From: JAUMBM01 sp964441755
GTDB taxonomy: Bacteria > Bacteroidota > Bacteroidia > Chitinophagales > Saprospiraceae
Direction of reading: 5' to 3'
Assembly (NCBI GenBank): GCA_964441755.1
Contig: CAYTVG010000005.1
Span: 62,001-126,000, forward strand
DNA length: 64,000 nucleotides
Positions 43,747-52,729 of this stretch are shown in pieces. The stretch's first letter is position 1, and every line of letters begins with the position of its first letter. The notes beneath the pieces are model-generated. The model was given only the letters and a program-made list of their open reading frames with translations, ran no database searches and had not been told where the DNA came from. Position numbers and translations under genes: made by a program.

Positions 43747-44655
43747 TTACTTTACCACAAGTATAGGAAAATCTTCATTGTCGGAGAGAAGATTTTCTGT
43801 TACACTTCCCAAAACCAATCTTTCCATACGGGAGTGCCCCTTTGCGCCAATGACAATCAAATCGCACTGCTGCTCTTTGGCAAAGTTGGTAATATGGTGT
43901 GAAATACTCAGGTCATACTTGTGAATTAGGCTGTTGGAGATGCTGGCAGCCTCTTCTCCGGCATATTCATGCAGGAAAGCACGAAACGCCTGACTTCTAT
44001 CCTCCTCAACCATCTGGTGTAGTTCTGCAGGAGTACGCTGCAGGCGATAGGCACTCAAGTCCGGCAATTCGTAGATATTGATGCAGATAATGGAGGCTTC
44101 GGGATTAACCGCCTTACGCAGAGCAATGGCCGTCTGCAGCGCTTTGACGGCGCTGGGTGAAAAATCAATAGGCACCAGAATATTCGAAATAATCGACTCA
44201 GCCTTTTCGGGCACAATGAGAATAGGACAATCAGAACGTCTGGCCATTTTTTTGGAAGCAATATTATGGCCACCTGCACTGCGCTGTCCCATGACAAGCA
44301 GACTGGCTTTGCAAGTATCAGCTTCCTCCAACAGCATTTCCAGCGGATTGCCTTCGCGAATCTCCAGGGAAGCCTTAGGGCGTGCTGTTTTAAAGAATGC
44401 AGAAATCTCCTCCTCCATTCGCTGCAAAATCTGCTTGTCAACCTCCAGCTTTTCTTCCTGATCTTCCCAGTAAAAAAACTCGAGCTGTGGTATGATATGT
44501 ACAAAGCGAATCTCCTCAGCCTTCAGATGACCAAAAAGATAATGCAGATATTCCAGCAAGGGATAATCGGGGCGGGCAAGTTCCAGCCCAACTACGGCCT
44601 TTCCATGACTGAGCGAATCCATGAAAGTGGTCTTATTGGCAGGTGTAAGAGACAT
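43747..44655 (-). CDS. Tandem universal stress protein
   Basis: 302 residues with two UspA domains. The first (about 15-150) has lost most of the ATP motif. The second (about 158-302) starts ISNILVPIDFSPSAVKALQTA and ends with IVIGAKGHSRMERLVLGSVTENLL, which keeps the G-x2-G-x9-G-(S/T) ATP-binding pattern. UspA proteins help cells survive stress and stationary phase; tandem forms are common in Bacteroidota. Likely start MSLTPANKTTF at 44655; an internal ATG at 44622 is possible. A TACCTTTG box lies 89 nt upstream. Single-gene unit, cytosolic. Confidence 0.88.
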   Translation of the reverse strand: MSLTPANKTTFMDSLSHGKAVVGLELARPDYPLLEYLHYLFGHLKAEEIRFVHIIPQLEFFYWEDQEEKLEVDKQILQRMEEEISAFFKTARPKASLEIREGNPLEMLLEEADTCKASLLVMGQRSAGGHNIASKKMARRSDCPILIVPEKAESIISNILVPIDFSPSAVKALQTAIALRKAVNPEASIICINIYELPDLSAYRLQRTPAELHQMVEEDRSQAFRAFLHEYAGEEAASISNSLIHKYDLSISHHITNFAKEQQCDLIVIGAKGHSRMERLVLGSVTENLLSDNEDFPILVVK

Positions 44656-44744
44656 ATTGCTTAGGTTGAGATGGTGAAGAAAACAAGTGAACTGACGGAC
44701 ACTTTTACGCTATATTCGCGGACATAGCAGCATCTGCACTAAAC

Positions 44745-44752
44745 CAAAGGTA
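44745..44752 (-). promoter_or_regulatory. -7 box TACCTTTG for the UspA gene
   Basis: Exact TAnnTTTG on the minus strand, 89 nt before the start. No -33 partner is seen. Confidence 0.4.
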
Positions 44753-44827
44753 AGGGAGCCGGGAGAGAAGACCAGTGAGGTTTGTCAGATAAGGTGGTGA
44801 GATTTATCGGGTACTGCCCTTCCTAAA

Positions 44828-44863
44828 AACACTTTTGGGCGACCCGGGCCGCCCAAAAGTGTT
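44828..44863 (-). terminator. Terminator of rpoD
   Basis: Perfect 14-bp stem AACACTTTTGGGCG/CGCCCAAAAGTGTT with an 8-nt loop. On the minus strand it is followed by TTTTT, 70 nt after the stop. Confidence 0.9.
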
Positions 44864-44932
44864 GTGACAATCTATCCTTTTGCCTAAGCGCAAACTATTG
44901 GCAATACGCTGCTTTTTAACTAAATCAGCCGC

Positions 44933-45802
44933 TTAGGCCCCCAAATAATGCTTGAGCAGCTTGCTGCGATTAGCTGAGCGCAACTTGTTGATGGCCTTAT
45001 CTTTAATCTGACGAACGCGTTCGCGCGTGAGCCCAAACTTATCACCAATATCCTCTAATGACATAGGATGCTCAACACCAATACCAAAGTAGAGTTTGAT
45101 GACATCACACTGTCGATCAGTCAGCGTCGACAAAGAGCGCTCAATTTCGCGGCGCAGCGACTCGAGATACTCCAGAGAAGAGTCAGTGTTGGGCGTAGCC
45201 GTATTTTCCAGGACGTCGAGCAGGGAGTTATCTTCACCCTCAACGAAAGGAGCATCCATGGATACGTGGCGGGCTGCAACACCTAGCGTGGTCTCTACTT
45301 CTTCGGTAGGAATCTCAAGCATTTCAGCCAGTTCTTCCGCGGAAGGCTCGCGCTCGTACTCCTGCTCCAGCTCGGAGAAAGCCTTATTGATTTTATTGAG
45401 AGACCCAACCTTATTAAGCGGTAGCCTTACGATACGAGACTGCTCGGCCAGTGCTTGCAGAATGGATTGGCGAATCCACCAAACGGCATAAGAAATGAAC
45501 TTAAAGCCTCTGGTCTCATCGAATCGCTGGGCGGCTTTGATGAGGCCCAGGTTACCCTCATTAATCAGATCGCTCAGCGACAGGCCCTGATTTTGATACT
45601 GCTTGGCCACAGAAACGACAAAGCGAAGGTTGGCCTTAGTAAGCTTCTCAAGGGCGGCCTGGTCGCCTTGCTTTATGCGTTTGGCCAGCTCTACTTCTTC
45701 CTCCGGGGTAAGCAAGTCAACTTTTCCTATTTCCTGAAGATACTTCTCCAGGGATTGACTCTCTCTGTTGGTGATCGACTTAGTGATCTTTAACTGTCTC
45801 AT
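44933..45802 (-). CDS. rpoD: Primary sigma factor (RpoD/SigA)
   Basis: 289 residues with regions 1.2 (SLEKYLQEIGKVDLLTPEEE), 2 (LRFVVSVAKQYQNQGLSLSD, LINEGNLGLIKAAQRFD, FKFISYAVWWIRQSI), 3 (LPLNKVGSLNKINKA) and 4 (LTDRQCDVIKLYFGIG, then LEDIGDKFGLTRERVRQIKD). The short form without region 1.1 is the housekeeping sigma of Bacteroidota, which reads the TTG/TAnnTTTG promoters listed here. The gene has one such promoter at 45999-46029, so it may control itself. The leader is about 190 nt; the rest of that 400-base gap holds no gene. Confidence 0.96.
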   Translation of the reverse strand: MRQLKITKSITNRESQSLEKYLQEIGKVDLLTPEEEVELAKRIKQGDQAALEKLTKANLRFVVSVAKQYQNQGLSLSDLINEGNLGLIKAAQRFDETRGFKFISYAVWWIRQSILQALAEQSRIVRLPLNKVGSLNKINKAFSELEQEYEREPSAEELAEMLEIPTEEVETTLGVAARHVSMDAPFVEGEDNSLLDVLENTATPNTDSSLEYLESLRREIERSLSTLTDRQCDVIKLYFGIGVEHPMSLEDIGDKFGLTRERVRQIKDKAINKLRSANRSKLLKHYLGA

Positions 45803-45998
45803 CTACGTACCTTTAGCGACTTTTGCGAGTATGGGATGCCTTGGCTGTCAAGCGCATGCCCGTTGAAGTGGTTTGTGACAATTTAGGTTGAACAAATCAT
45901 TTGTTCGAGTGGCGGAGAGGTAGGACATACGTGGATTACAACAGCTGATCCGCTTTGATGGTGCCTGCTCCTATTGCTCTTTTCTCAATAACAGAGTG

Positions 45999-46029
45999 CA
46001 AAAATAGGCTTAAATATACCTTTAGTCAA
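45999..46029 (-). promoter_or_regulatory. Promoter of rpoD
   Basis: On the minus strand: TTG (46029-46027), 20-nt spacer, TATTTTTG (46006-45999). Confidence 0.65.
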
Positions 46030-46201
46030 GTAGTTTATATCCTATTTTTCACGCATGCTATCTAATAACGCAAAGATGTAAAAATAGTTTCAACCATTTT
46101 CGGCATGAAAATATTGACCGATTGGTAAAAAAAACTTGCACAAATCGAACATTTATCTTTTATTGTGCCCTTCAGATATAAATAACCGTTTTTGTAGGAT
46201 C

Positions 46202-46579
46202 ATGGCTAGAGTCAAAATAGAATTGGAATTTCTGTTCCGGGCATCGCCGGGCATACTGTATCAATTTTTGACAACGCCCTCCTGCCTTACTCGCTGGTTT
46301 TGTGATGAAGTTGATATTAATGGGGATCACTATGCATTTTATTGGGGCAGCTCTTCGGAGTCGGCCGATCTGATAGATGATATTGAAGAAGAGCGCCTCC
46401 GGTTTCATTGGGATGATGCGGATGAAGGCGAGTACCTCGAGTTCAGGATTAAAGAAAGCCCCGTGACCGGGGAGACCATTTTAGAGGTGACAGATTTTTG
46501 TGATGACGATGAACAGGCGGACCAGCGCAAGCTGTGGCAGACACAGATACAGCGCCTCCAGCACGCGACAGGCGGCTAG
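46202..46579 (+). CDS. START-like domain protein
   Basis: 125 residues from the ATG at 46202 (an open frame back to 46136 adds unlike residues). The sequence MARVKIELEFLFRASPGILY, then LTTPSCLTRWFCDEVDINGD matches the START-like fold (SRPBCC/AHSA1 relatives) often found in Bacteroidota. The C-terminal part is very acidic (DDADEGE, DFCDDDEQ). These proteins have a hydrophobic ligand pocket, but no ligand is known. It precedes the AddB-like gene by 39 nt on the same strand and may share its transcript. Confidence 0.8.
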   Translation: MARVKIELEFLFRASPGILYQFLTTPSCLTRWFCDEVDINGDHYAFYWGSSSESADLIDDIEEERLRFHWDDADEGEYLEFRIKESPVTGETILEVTDFCDDDEQADQRKLWQTQIQRLQHATGG

Positions 46580-46618
46580 TCTTTTCATGCGCTGCTTGCT
46601 TCCCTAAAAACATCTTTC

Positions 46619-49300
46619 ATGCACATTACCTTTGGACTTTCACTGGATGCAGCTACGCTGCCGTCAGCTACTTTGCCTGAAGCAGGCCGCCTGTGGCTGG
46701 GGCCGCGCGGTCTGTTGCTTTTGCTGGAAGAACGGCTGGGGCTTTCGCACTTGCCTGTCGATATTGACTTCCTGCGTATAGAGCAGTACAGGCAGCTGTT
46801 GCTTATTTACGCATCGAGTGAACAGGCGGCTTTCTTTCGCGCTTCGCTGGAGGCCGATTCGCTGGCAACAGCAGAAGTGCTTTTGGCACATCGCGATGAG
46901 CTGCGGGCTGCGGGCTGGAATTTTTCGGTAGTAACAGGTATGCCGCCGCGTTTGCGACAGCTCGCAGAAGTAGAAATGCTGCAGGCGCCCGGGCAGTTTG
47001 TGGGTATGGGTATGGGGGATCGATGGCAATTGGTGCTGCAGGCAATCCAACAGGGTCGCAGGCATGGCCTTGCTGTCATAGAGTGTATAGAGCCTTCGGA
47101 TTTGCTGCCGCCTGTTATCTTAGCAGTCTGTCGTACCTTAGAGACGGCAGGGGTGGTCGTGAGGCAATACAGACAGCCGGCCCTGGCAGCGGATGACAGC
47201 GATTTGGGCCGTTGGCAGCGGCAGTTGCTGTCGGGTGAAAAATCAACCCATAAACGACTGGCTGCCGATGGCAGCCTGCTGCTCCTGCGTGGCAGTCGCG
47301 ACCTGCAGTTGTCTGCTTTTATGGCGACATTGTTGCGGAAAAATCCGGCCTTCCGGCCGGCCTTCTTACAGCCGGATTATCTGCTCGATGATGCACTTGA
47401 CAGGGAGGGCTTGCCTGTGCTGGGTATTCCGTCTGCCAGCCCTGCCCGGCCGGCTCTGCAAGTACTCAAGCTGGTGACTGTTTTCCTGTGGGATCCAATC
47501 GATATTAATAAGGTAATGGAGTTTGTAAGCCTGTCGGTCAAACCACTGGACGATGGCTTAGCCCGCCGTATATCTGCCTATCTGTCAAAAATCCCGGGGC
47601 TGTTTGCAGACAGTTGGTTCGTGATGATCAACGGATATTTTGACGAACAGCAGTCGCGTGGGCTGGAGACGGCAGAGCTGCGGCGACAGTACGATTTTTG
47701 GTTTAGACGCAACCGGGTCGATATGGTGTCGGACAGGGTCAGCACCCTGCAAGCTCGCGATGTCTATGCTTTCCTGCAGCAGTGGGCCCTCAGTAGTTAT
47801 GAGCCCGGGAGCGCTACAGGGAGCAGCTGGCTGACCTTGGCAGCCCAGGCCGGACGTATTGTGGCGCTGCTGGAAATGTTACCTGAAGACAGGCTTTCTT
47901 TTCTTGAACTCGAGCGTATCGTGCGCACAATTTATGCATCTGTGCCTGTTACCCACAGACCTGCAAGTCGTGGACGCGCTGATTATGCTTCGGAAGCGGG
48001 TGGGGTAGTGGGACCTGTTGATAAACTTATATGGTGGAATTTTGTACAAGCAGAGCCTGATTACTTTTTTGCACGCTGGTATCCGGGAGAACTGGCATGG
48101 CTACAGGAGCAGTCGGTCAGTATCGAATTGCCGGCGACACAAAACAATCGGCTGGCATGGCTGCGTAAGCAACCGCTGCGCATGCTGGGACAACAGCTCA
48201 TACTGTGTCTCCCTGCAGCAGTCTCCGGCAGTACGACAGTGCCACATCCGTTGTATGGTGACCTGCAAGCTTCTTTCGATAATTTGGAGGATATCACGGC
48301 AGATCTTGATACGCGGCAATTTCCCAACTGCTGGCAGCAACAGTTCGCGCTACCGGATTTTTTTACTGGTCAATACTGGCCCCTGGGCCAACCTCAGCCC
48401 TTTTTACAAGTTCGCACTCTCCAACTTCGCGAGGAAGAAACGCCTTCCAGCCTGAATGCGCTACTTTACTACCCGCATCAATGGTTCTTTCGACACTACA
48501 TACGGCTGCGGTCAACGGGTATTCTGACGGTCACAGAGGGCAATACGCTGCTCGGCAATCTTGCCCACCGCTTCATGGAGATACTCTTTCAGGAGCCTTG
48601 GCAGCAGCTTGATAAGCCGGCGCTTGAGCGCTGGGTAGACGAAAAAGCACCAGCGCTCTTCAGTAAAGAAGGTGCCAGCCTGCTTCTGTATGGACGGGAA
48701 CCTGAACGCGTGGCTTTTATCAAGCGCATCAAACAGGCAGCCTGGAAACTTATTCGCTTTCTGGTTGACAATGGCTGGGCGGAGGCCTCTACAGAAGTAT
48801 CGATTAAGGGTGTCTTCGAAGGGGTGTCGCTAAATGGACGGGCCGATATGGTGCTGAGTCGCGGAGGTGAGCAGGCAATTGTCGATCTGAAGTGGAGCGG
48901 TAAGACACGCTTCACGGAAATGCTTAAAAATAAAGAAGATATACAACTTGCACTCTATGCAGCCCTGTCTTCCAACGGAGGGCTACTTCCTCATACAGCC
49001 TACTTTATTCTCGACAGTGGCGCATTGCTGGCCTACAACAACCAGGCATTTAAGGAAGCTTCTTTGCCGGGCAGAGAGGCGCTTGATCACCAGGAAATTT
49101 ATGGCGAATTGCTGGCGCGTACAGGGCGCACACTTCGCTGGCGACTGTCACAGCTGCAGACCGGACAAATTGAAATCCGCTGCACACAGACACACAGCCA
49201 GCTCGAACAAACCTATGGAGAAGAGCTGCTCGACCTGCTGGAGATGAAAAAGGATAATGCCGCTTTCGATGATTACCAAATACTCATCCAGGCATTGTAG
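46619..49300 (+). CDS. AddB-like protein with C-terminal PD-(D/E)XK nuclease
   Basis: 893 residues. The C-terminal 270 residues form a RecB-like PD-(D/E)XK nuclease: SLNALLYYPHQWFFRHYI, GNLAHRFMEILF (motif His), and GRADMVLSR with AIVDLKWSGKTR (Asp ... D-x-K catalytic core). The preceding part resembles the inactivated helicase body of AddB/RexB; no Walker A is seen. The cysteines of the AddB iron-sulfur staple are missing (YYPHQW in place of CP). AddAB repairs double-strand breaks. In Bacteroidota a UvrD-like AddA usually sits beside such a gene; none is found here. The stop overlaps the convergent MOSC gene by 17 nt. Confidence 0.8.
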   Translation: MHITFGLSLDAATLPSATLPEAGRLWLGPRGLLLLLEERLGLSHLPVDIDFLRIEQYRQLLLIYASSEQAAFFRASLEADSLATAEVLLAHRDELRAAGWNFSVVTGMPPRLRQLAEVEMLQAPGQFVGMGMGDRWQLVLQAIQQGRRHGLAVIECIEPSDLLPPVILAVCRTLETAGVVVRQYRQPALAADDSDLGRWQRQLLSGEKSTHKRLAADGSLLLLRGSRDLQLSAFMATLLRKNPAFRPAFLQPDYLLDDALDREGLPVLGIPSASPARPALQVLKLVTVFLWDPIDINKVMEFVSLSVKPLDDGLARRISAYLSKIPGLFADSWFVMINGYFDEQQSRGLETAELRRQYDFWFRRNRVDMVSDRVSTLQARDVYAFLQQWALSSYEPGSATGSSWLTLAAQAGRIVALLEMLPEDRLSFLELERIVRTIYASVPVTHRPASRGRADYASEAGGVVGPVDKLIWWNFVQAEPDYFFARWYPGELAWLQEQSVSIELPATQNNRLAWLRKQPLRMLGQQLILCLPAAVSGSTTVPHPLYGDLQASFDNLEDITADLDTRQFPNCWQQQFALPDFFTGQYWPLGQPQPFLQVRTLQLREEETPSSLNALLYYPHQWFFRHYIRLRSTGILTVTEGNTLLGNLAHRFMEILFQEPWQQLDKPALERWVDEKAPALFSKEGASLLLYGREPERVAFIKRIKQAAWKLIRFLVDNGWAEASTEVSIKGVFEGVSLNGRADMVLSRGGEQAIVDLKWSGKTRFTEMLKNKEDIQLALYAALSSNGGLLPHTAYFILDSGALLAYNNQAFKEASLPGREALDHQEIYGELLARTGRTLRWRLSQLQTGQIEIRCTQTHSQLEQTYGEELLDLLEMKKDNAAFDDYQILIQAL

Positions 49301-49793
49301 AGGGGGCGTCTGCCTCTACGGCTGCTGTCAATAGCCGTACACTGTCTCCTACTGCAATTTTACCTCCCCGAATCACACGGGCACAGATCCCTCCGTGTCC
49401 CTGCATGGCATTATAGCCGCCACTGCCAAGATTTTCCTCCATTCGCTCGCAGGGTTCACAATAATCGGTGAATGACAATATAGCTTCTCCTATGGCAAAT
49501 TGTCGGCCGGCAAAGGCCAGCAAATTGATGCCTGCTACCACAATGTTGCGTCTTGTCAACAGCGGATCAATGCGATCTACCCCAAGCAGGTGCGCAACGG
49601 CGTCGAGATGCTCTGCCTGTATGAGCGTGACTTGCCGCTTGCCGCTACTGCCGCGGTAATGGTCGCCGCCAAGCCCCTGCTCTACGGTTAGCAGTGCGGA
49701 TGTTACCACTTCCAATGCTGCCTTCGTCCTTGGACGCAGGCCTATCCATTCAACCCGACCCGTTTGCGGCATTATGTCTGCAATTTTTTTCAT
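49284..49793 (-). CDS. MOSC domain protein
   Basis: 169 residues. MOSC domains (after molybdenum cofactor sulfurase C-terminus) bind or pass on sulfur for metal-cofactor assembly or act as molybdenum-dependent reductases. Visible features: IGLRPRTKAALEVVTSA, GLGGDHYRG near the start, RRNIVVAGINLLAF and the conserved Cys in DYCEPCERMEENLG. The ATG at 49793 is preferred; a TTG at 49829 lies in the promoter box. The 3' end overlaps the AddB-like gene by 17 nt tail to tail. No other molybdenum cofactor genes are nearby. Confidence 0.88.
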   Translation of the reverse strand: MKKIADIMPQTGRVEWIGLRPRTKAALEVVTSALLTVEQGLGGDHYRGSSGKRQVTLIQAEHLDAVAHLLGVDRIDPLLTRRNIVVAGINLLAFAGRQFAIGEAILSFTDYCEPCERMEENLGSGGYNAMQGHGGICARVIRGGKIAVGDSVRLLTAAVEADAPSTMPG

Positions 49794-49826
49794 CTTCTTT
49801 CGGTTAGTCAGCTTATTAGCAGGCTC

Positions 49827-49834
49827 CAAAGGTA
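49827..49834 (-). promoter_or_regulatory. -7 box TACCTTTG for the MOSC gene
   Basis: Exact TAnnTTTG on the minus strand, 33 nt before the ATG at 49793. It is set back to back with the tlyA promoter. Confidence 0.5.
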
Positions 49835-49841
49835 GGACCTA

Positions 49842-49874
49842 TTTGTGTGAATGGGAAAAAAGGTGGTAACTTTG
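49842..49874 (+). promoter_or_regulatory. Promoter of tlyA
   Basis: TTTG (49842-49845), 21-nt spacer, TAACTTTG (49867-49874), 66 nt before the start codon. Confidence 0.65.
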
Positions 49875-49940
49875 TAAATCTTACTGCCTCAAAAGGAGTC
49901 GCAGAAAGGTGTAAAAATAGCTTGATTATTATTTGTTTGC

Positions 49941-50684
49941 ATGAGATTGGATCAGTATATGGTACAGGCTGGCCTGGCTGAGTCGCGCGAACGCGCCAAG
50001 CAGGCCATCAAGGCGGGGGCGGTGAAAATCAACGGGCAAACAGTTGTGAGGCCTGCACAGGAGGTGGAGACGTCCGATTCCGTCATATTAGAGGAAGCAT
50101 CTGTACTGCGTTTTGTGAGTGCCGGCGGGCATAAACTACAGTTGGCAATAGACACATTTGCACTGGATTTCCGAGAAACCATCGTACTGGACATAGGTGC
50201 AAGTACGGGTGGATTTACAGACTGTGCGCTGCAGGCGGGCGCTGTAAGCGTTTATGCAGTTGATGTTGGTGAAAGTCAGCTCCATGCCTCTTTACAGCAG
50301 CATCCGGCGGTCATGTGTATGGAAAAACAGGACATTCGCAGGCTGGCGCCTGCGCAATTGTCGAAGGGATTGGCAGACATGGTTGTTATCGATGTATCAT
50401 TTATTAGTCTCAAACACATTTTTCCCTTTTTACAGCCACTCATGAAAACATCTGCCAGTATCATTGCATTGGTCAAGCCGCAATTTGAACTTGAAGGCAG
50501 GCGTTTTGCCAATGGCATCGTAAAAGATGAAAAACTCAGGCAACTGGCATTGAAAAAGGTTGAAGCGTACGCAGCCGCTGCCGGCTTGGATTGGCTGGAT
50601 ATAGTAGCTACTTCTGCAGACGGTTTGCGAAAAAATATAGAATACCTGGTGCACCTGCGACCTCTGGTCGCTTCTGCACAATAA
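49941..50684 (+). CDS. tlyA: TlyA-family rRNA 2'-O-methyltransferase
   Basis: 247 residues: an N-terminal S4 RNA-binding domain (RLDQYMVQAGLAESRERAKQ) and an FtsJ/RrmJ-type Rossmann methyltransferase. The SAM motif is VLDIGASTGGFTD (about 82-94), with Lys and Asp of the catalytic set in DVSFISLKHIF and LVKPQFE. In mycobacteria TlyA methylates C1409 of 16S and C1920 of 23S rRNA; the short type (without N-terminal extension) modifies 23S only. Which site is used here is not decidable. Some homologues were named hemolysins historically. Bidirectional terminator follows. Confidence 0.92.
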   Translation: MRLDQYMVQAGLAESRERAKQAIKAGAVKINGQTVVRPAQEVETSDSVILEEASVLRFVSAGGHKLQLAIDTFALDFRETIVLDIGASTGGFTDCALQAGAVSVYAVDVGESQLHASLQQHPAVMCMEKQDIRRLAPAQLSKGLADMVVIDVSFISLKHIFPFLQPLMKTSASIIALVKPQFELEGRRFANGIVKDEKLRQLALKKVEAYAAAAGLDWLDIVATSADGLRKNIEYLVHLRPLVASAQ

Positions 50685-50688
50685 AAAA

Positions 50689-50717
50689 GGGCAGCTGCAG
50701 CGCAGTTGCCCTTTTTT
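50689..50717. terminator. Bidirectional terminator, tlyA / M23 peptidase
   Basis: 10-bp stem GGGCAGCTGC/GCAGTTGCCC with an AGC loop, an A6 tract on the left and T6 on the right. Confidence 0.92.
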
Positions 50718-50740
50718 ATCGAAAATCACCAGCATACACT

Positions 50741-51718
50741 TTAGTCAAAGGACTGGTTGGATACCTCTGAAGCTCTTACCAGCTCCCTGTACTGTGCAGG
50801 GGTAAGTCCGTCTGTTACAAACTGTATAGGATTGACAGGCACTCCCCGGTAGTGCACTTCATAGTGGCAGTGCGGAGCCGTTGAAGTGCCGGTATTGCCA
50901 ACGCGGCCTATGGTATTTCCTCGTTTAACCGTTTCACCCCGGCGTACTTCCACCCGCTGCATGTGGGCATACAAAGTCTTGTAGCCATAACCATGGTCAA
51001 TCACGACATGATACCCAAAGCCGCTGGAATACTCAGCTTTGACAACACGCCCATTGCCGGTGGCCTGAATGGGAGTACCCTTGGGCGCTGTAAAGTCGAT
51101 GCCATTGTGCATCTTGCGAATCTTATGGATGGGGTGGAGGCGGTAGCCAAAACCCGAGAGAAGGTTCATCGAACGCGTACGATCACCGACTACGGGCTTA
51201 ATGCTCGGTATCGATGCCAGCATATCTTCTTTTTGTTCAGCCTGCGTAATGATACTGTCAAGCGAACGCGACTGTAAGTCAATTTGACGCTTAAGACGAT
51301 CCGTCTTCTGTCGGAGGCTGGCCATCAGATCGCCGGAGTGCCGGAATTGCCGGAAGTGGTTGTATTCATCGTGGCCACCAACGCCGCCTTCCCAGACAGC
51401 CTGGTCGATGGGATCCATACCCAAAATCATCCTGTGAGCATAGGCATCCCGCTGCTGAATATTGCCAAGTGCTTTTTCCATCAGTGCCAGCTCTTCGGCA
51501 GTAGTAGACAATTCGGATTTGAGTTGATCAATTTCTGAGAGCAACAGACGCTCATTAGGCGACGGAAAGTAACGGTGGGTAAGGAGTGTGAGTACGAAAG
51601 CTGTGAAAACAGCCGCACAAATGAAACCGAAAATTCTAAACAACGTAACACTGAGTGGTTCAACAACTTTCTCGTAGCGAAGTGTCTGTGTGTTATAAAT
51701 AAATTTTTCTCGTCTCAT
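50741..51718 (-). CDS. M23 family membrane-anchored peptidoglycan endopeptidase
   Basis: 325 residues. A basic N-terminus is followed by one transmembrane helix (about 25-48), then a coiled-coil region (about 58-100 and 130-165), then the LytM/M23 domain (about 195-310). Zinc ligands are visible as H-x3-D in MHNGIDF and H-x-H in APHCHYEVHY, along with YGYKTLYAHM. Such proteins cut cross-bridges or, if inactive, activate amidases; here the metal ligands are intact, so hydrolysis is likely. ATG at 51718 chosen; an upstream TTG (51730) is less likely. Function in cell growth or division is inferred. Confidence 0.9.
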   Translation of the reverse strand: MRREKFIYNTQTLRYEKVVEPLSVTLFRIFGFICAAVFTAFVLTLLTHRYFPSPNERLLLSEIDQLKSELSTTAEELALMEKALGNIQQRDAYAHRMILGMDPIDQAVWEGGVGGHDEYNHFRQFRHSGDLMASLRQKTDRLKRQIDLQSRSLDSIITQAEQKEDMLASIPSIKPVVGDRTRSMNLLSGFGYRLHPIHKIRKMHNGIDFTAPKGTPIQATGNGRVVKAEYSSGFGYHVVIDHGYGYKTLYAHMQRVEVRRGETVKRGNTIGRVGNTGTSTAPHCHYEVHYRGVPVNPIQFVTDGLTPAQYRELVRASEVSNQSFD

Positions 51719-51973
51719 AAAGGTTTCCAATTAAGATGACTGTGCCGCATCTATCGCCTGATAGATTGATTAATCATCGTATTTCTCAAAGCTCTGTAAC
51801 GTTAGATCGAGGCACAAGGGAAAACTATGGACTCAGGTGTGACGGCCAAATATACAGCAAGGACTGCGAATTACCAAAGTTTTTGACTCAAATTATCACG
51901 GGCTTACTGAAGATTTAACAAAGCACTATTTGAGAATAATGTATAAGTTGATGAGGCAAAGGTTGATTTTTAC

Positions 51974-51981
51974 TATTTTTG
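51974..51981 (+). promoter_or_regulatory. -7 box TATTTTTG for the UPF0173 gene
   Basis: TAnnTTTG match 20 nt before the ATG at 52002. It argues against the longer in-frame start at 51930. Confidence 0.5.
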
Positions 51982-52001
51982 TGCGCGTTAATACACACAT
52001 T

Positions 52002-52685
52002 ATGACAAAGGTAACCTATTATGGTCATGCTTGCTTTCTGGTAGAGACAGGGGGCAGCCGGCTGCTTTTCGACCCCTTCATCAGCGGCAACGAACTTGCC
52101 GGGCACATTGATATCGATGCTATTCGGGCCGATTATATTTTGCTGACACACGCACACGGTGATCATATTGCCGATGCTGAGCGGATAGCGAAGAATAACA
52201 ACAGCCTGATCATCGCCAATTTTGAGGTTTATCAGCACTTCAGCGGCCTCGGTATCGAGGGACATCCGCTTAATCACGGAGGCAAAGCAACATTCGCTTT
52301 CGGTACGGTAAAAATGGTAAATGCAGTGCATTCCAGTGGTTTTCCGGACGGGCGGTACGGAGGAAATCCTGCCGGCTTTGTTGTCTGGACCGGGGATAGT
52401 TGTTTTTACCACGCAGGGGATACAGCGCTCACCATGGATATGCAACTAATCCCGCGCACTTGCCCCGCCCTTGATTTTTGTATATTGCCCATAGGGGATA
52501 ATTTTACCATGGGCTATGAAGATGCTGTGTTAGCCGCTGAATTTGTGGGCTGTGAAAAAGTAATAGGATGCCACTACGATACCTTTGGATTTATCAGGAT
52601 TGATCACGATGCCGCCAAAATTGCTTTCGCCAGTCAGGGGAAATCGCTAATTTTGCCGGTGATCGGTGAAACGCTGTCAATCTAG
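52002..52685 (+). CDS. UPF0173 metal-dependent hydrolase
   Basis: 227 residues of the metallo-beta-lactamase fold. The N-terminus MTKVTYYGHACFLVETGGSR and the metal motif THAHGDHIADA (H-x-H-x-D-H) are clear; other ligands lie in AVHSSGFPDG, HAGDTAL and the late GCHYDTFGF. These are marks of the UPF0173 (YtkL) group, whose substrate is not known. The gene lies 44 nt before parA on the same strand with no terminator between, so both may share a transcript, though a functional link with partitioning is not established. Confidence 0.9.
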   Translation: MTKVTYYGHACFLVETGGSRLLFDPFISGNELAGHIDIDAIRADYILLTHAHGDHIADAERIAKNNNSLIIANFEVYQHFSGLGIEGHPLNHGGKATFAFGTVKMVNAVHSSGFPDGRYGGNPAGFVVWTGDSCFYHAGDTALTMDMQLIPRTCPALDFCILPIGDNFTMGYEDAVLAAEFVGCEKVIGCHYDTFGFIRIDHDAAKIAFASQGKSLILPVIGETLSI

Positions 52686-52729
52686 TCAGGTGCCGCCATG
52701 TCAATCACGCAAAAGTTAAGTTACCGCTT

